The notes beneath the pieces were generated by a model that saw only the letters and a program-made list of their open reading frames with translations, ran no database searches and was not told the DNA's origin. From Candidatus Zipacnadia bacterium (GTDB lineage Bacteria > Armatimonadota > Zipacnadia > Zipacnadales > UBA11051), in contig JALGTY010000002.1 in the NCBI GenBank assembly GCA_029821145.1, positions 1-41,692 on the forward strand: DNA of 41,692 nucleotides, written 5' to 3'. The translations under genes and the position numbers were made by a program. This document shows, one piece after another, positions 41,101 through 41,692 of this stretch; the first letter of the stretch is position 1, and the number at the start of each line of letters is the position of its first letter.

Positions 41101-41692
41101 GGGGTCGTGACCGATGCGGGACAATACCAGGCAATGATCACCAGTGTGGACCGGGTCGCCGAGACCATCACCGTCTCGCCTCCCTTCGAACATCCGGAGC
41201 GACTGCTCGGTAAGTACATACATATCTTCAATCCGGTGCGGCGCGTTGCCTACCAGGTTCTTGAGGCGGAGACCACAGCAGCCGGCACCAAGCTACGTCT
41301 GGATCTCGATTCGCGGATCGGGACGGGCCAGGTCACCGGCCACAGCGATTACAAGGTCGAGACGAACACTCCCTTCGTTCTCAACCACTACCGCTATTAC
41401 GACGGCGCCCGCCTGGTCAACGCCGAGCGCACCGCAGATTACCGCATCATAGACGTGCGCGGAGGAGCGCTCATTGATTCACAAGCGCACCCGGAATGCC
41501 CACCCGAGAAGCTACAGGCCGAGTTCCCGGTGGGCTCCTGGTTTGAAGTGTATGATTATGGCGTGGGAGATGAGGTCTTCTGGCCGCAGGCCGTCAGTGT
41601 CACCGAGGTCGGGCCGGCGGCTTACAAGGTCACAGCGACAGCCAAAGTTGCCCTCAGCTTGCCGAGTAATACCGCGGCGAGATTGGCGAGCC
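38131..41692 (+). CDS. Giant secreted heparinase II/III-like protein, copy 2 (cut by window edge)
   Basis: This ORF is missing from the track because it runs off the right edge, but it is open for 1187 codons from ATG 38131. It has a signal peptide (residues about 1-25, 'MTWARLACVAAMVCAAAAFP'). It aligns end to end with copy 1: 'FRSLVPTQQADIVFGHP', '[20 protein letters not shown]', '[17 protein letters not shown]', and the tail '[18 protein letters not shown]'. Judged by copy 1, only the last residue or two and the stop are missing. The heparinase motif GHTHDD of copy 1 is NHRHND here, so activity or substrate may differ. Presumed extracellular polysaccharide lyase. Confidence 0.82.
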   Translation, partial: MTWARLACVAAMVCAAAAFPVHADTNDPVAYQPDIIGVGRLFLIALRVPQDAPELAVKVPECVRLLDRTPLPARSDLRKYYFRSLVPTQQADIVFGHPDGPITTSLEIWSFEQLREFRELKGKQLPRRWPLGETLPELKQTQTITSEAVKQAKQGQEVDLKWVDMSDDEIWALQPDSTIPRFHYVNIRHGCPIHGKEIYSVKAWYPWIKDSSLPFSWKIQCPIGKEIYPSNDFANDDFTSGEFPDDGIGGGYVAPDGKHYGFIADLCQAYCHRMLSVAPQCADAYLATDDMRYVHKALVAMSRLAVEYAYLATMTHHRHRNKAEQVERLGQSLFSDGPFLRNSGFTMYRIAQPGYQMSHAVAYKKIFPAIQQDQEIMPFLHSKGFTEIENHEDLRRFLEENLFAVWMQGAMDGATSSNEPRSQMGLVRMAECLNYQRGNEFMDWLYDHPRGKMRYFVTNTFFRDGAPYEATGHYNGVHVCTMTPIVEGVEHLRSMRPQVYPEDKYPNLSKSRRYHSVFDFCMNTVTIDRAYPKLGDDTAGRGYDRAYPYYHKMPRRTWQTGGAAAFEHAYQIFKDPKFAWALVNAPGWQPSTDFPYTRQQIEAEAAKWPDDWNDRSSLQDGYGLAMLRSGKGDAKRALWMMYGQYRNHRHNDIMHIGLDAEQSEILGQLGYPRGGDWTYCWITHNLARQIPYVGLTATNQLFVDEGPVHVTEAFARGYEDAVSPGQGYQLLPDDWQRRMLAVIDVSDTESYYLDFYRISGGKDHWWSFHCQEGEFVTQGLKLEKQQGGTLAGPDIAYGQNLWESEPPVRPWIIRQPEMYGFVHLYNVERDRAPEPGWSADWALKNSDGLHFRMTVPQANINEVAICDGKSPTGGSPYEMKWVLMHNQQETPARTQIVNVMELYREQPVVKSVRALEVSGEDEAGFEAYGCVVELSNGRTDTIFAAADPGTVHTAAGGFEFAGRFGLYSEQDGEPAQVVLVGGTRLTKNGRGVVTDAGQYQAMITSVDRVAETITVSPPFEHPERLLGKYIHIFNPVRRVAYQVLEAETTAAGTKLRLDLDSRIGTGQVTGHSDYKVETNTPFVLNHYRYYDGARLVNAERTADYRIIDVRGGALIDSQAHPECPPEKLQAEFPVGSWFEVYDYGVGDEVFWPQAVSVTEVGPAAYKVTATAKVALSLPSNTAARLAS

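Overview
The window looks like a chromosomal contig from a free-living, moderately GC-rich bacterium, most likely Armatimonadota or a close relative. That placement rests mainly on three DUF1559-type prepilin-like proteins with the '[13 protein letters not shown]' and 'QDYDE' signatures that are abundant in that phylum. It is an inference, not a phylogeny. No tRNA, rRNA, CRISPR array, transposase or phage gene was seen.

Left part (1 to about 30,000, all minus strand): a long, co-directional housekeeping block. In transcription order it runs: transaldolase-family gene (with its own terminator); efp, accB-like, a small prepilin-like gene, accC, a small DUF2273-like membrane protein, nusB, xseA, xseB, dxs, a secreted TPR protein, nadK, recN, a four-subunit 2-oxoacid:ferredoxin oxidoreductase, a translin homologue, rpoB, rpoC, then rpsL, rpsG, fusA and tuf (running off the left edge). 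Sigma-70-like promoters are visible before efp, before rpoB and, as a perfect TTGACA-17-TATAAT, before rpsL. Many genes are tightly spaced with good Shine-Dalgarno sites. TTG and GTG starts are common.

Right part (about 30,270 to the end, all plus strand): an accessory carbohydrate and cell-surface region. A two-domain GATase-like/polysaccharide-deacetylase-like protein is followed by a giant secreted heparinase II/III-like protein, three DUF1559 prepilin-like genes in tandem, and a second giant heparinase-like paralogue running off the right edge. Conserved flanks and gene relics show that this region grew by duplication.

Main oddities: (1) the tuf copy lacks its N-terminus and a normal start, and has an in-frame gap of about 28 codons at the domain 1/2 junction; (2) the AccB-like protein has Arg in place of the biotinylated Lys; (3) RpoB and RpoC each carry a four-Cys, zinc-ribbon-like insertion, and RpoC also has a long acidic insertion; (4) ribosomal protein S12 has Asn-Ser instead of the near-invariant Pro-Gly in the streptomycin loop; (5) a 16-bp tandem duplication frameshifts the end of the first heparinase-like gene; (6) an imperfect palindromic repeat family has three copies, one of which supplies the 3' end of the ferredoxin gene. 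The best candidate for an undescribed system is the repeated heparinase-like/DUF1559 module. The non-biotinylatable carrier protein inside the acc operon is a second candidate.
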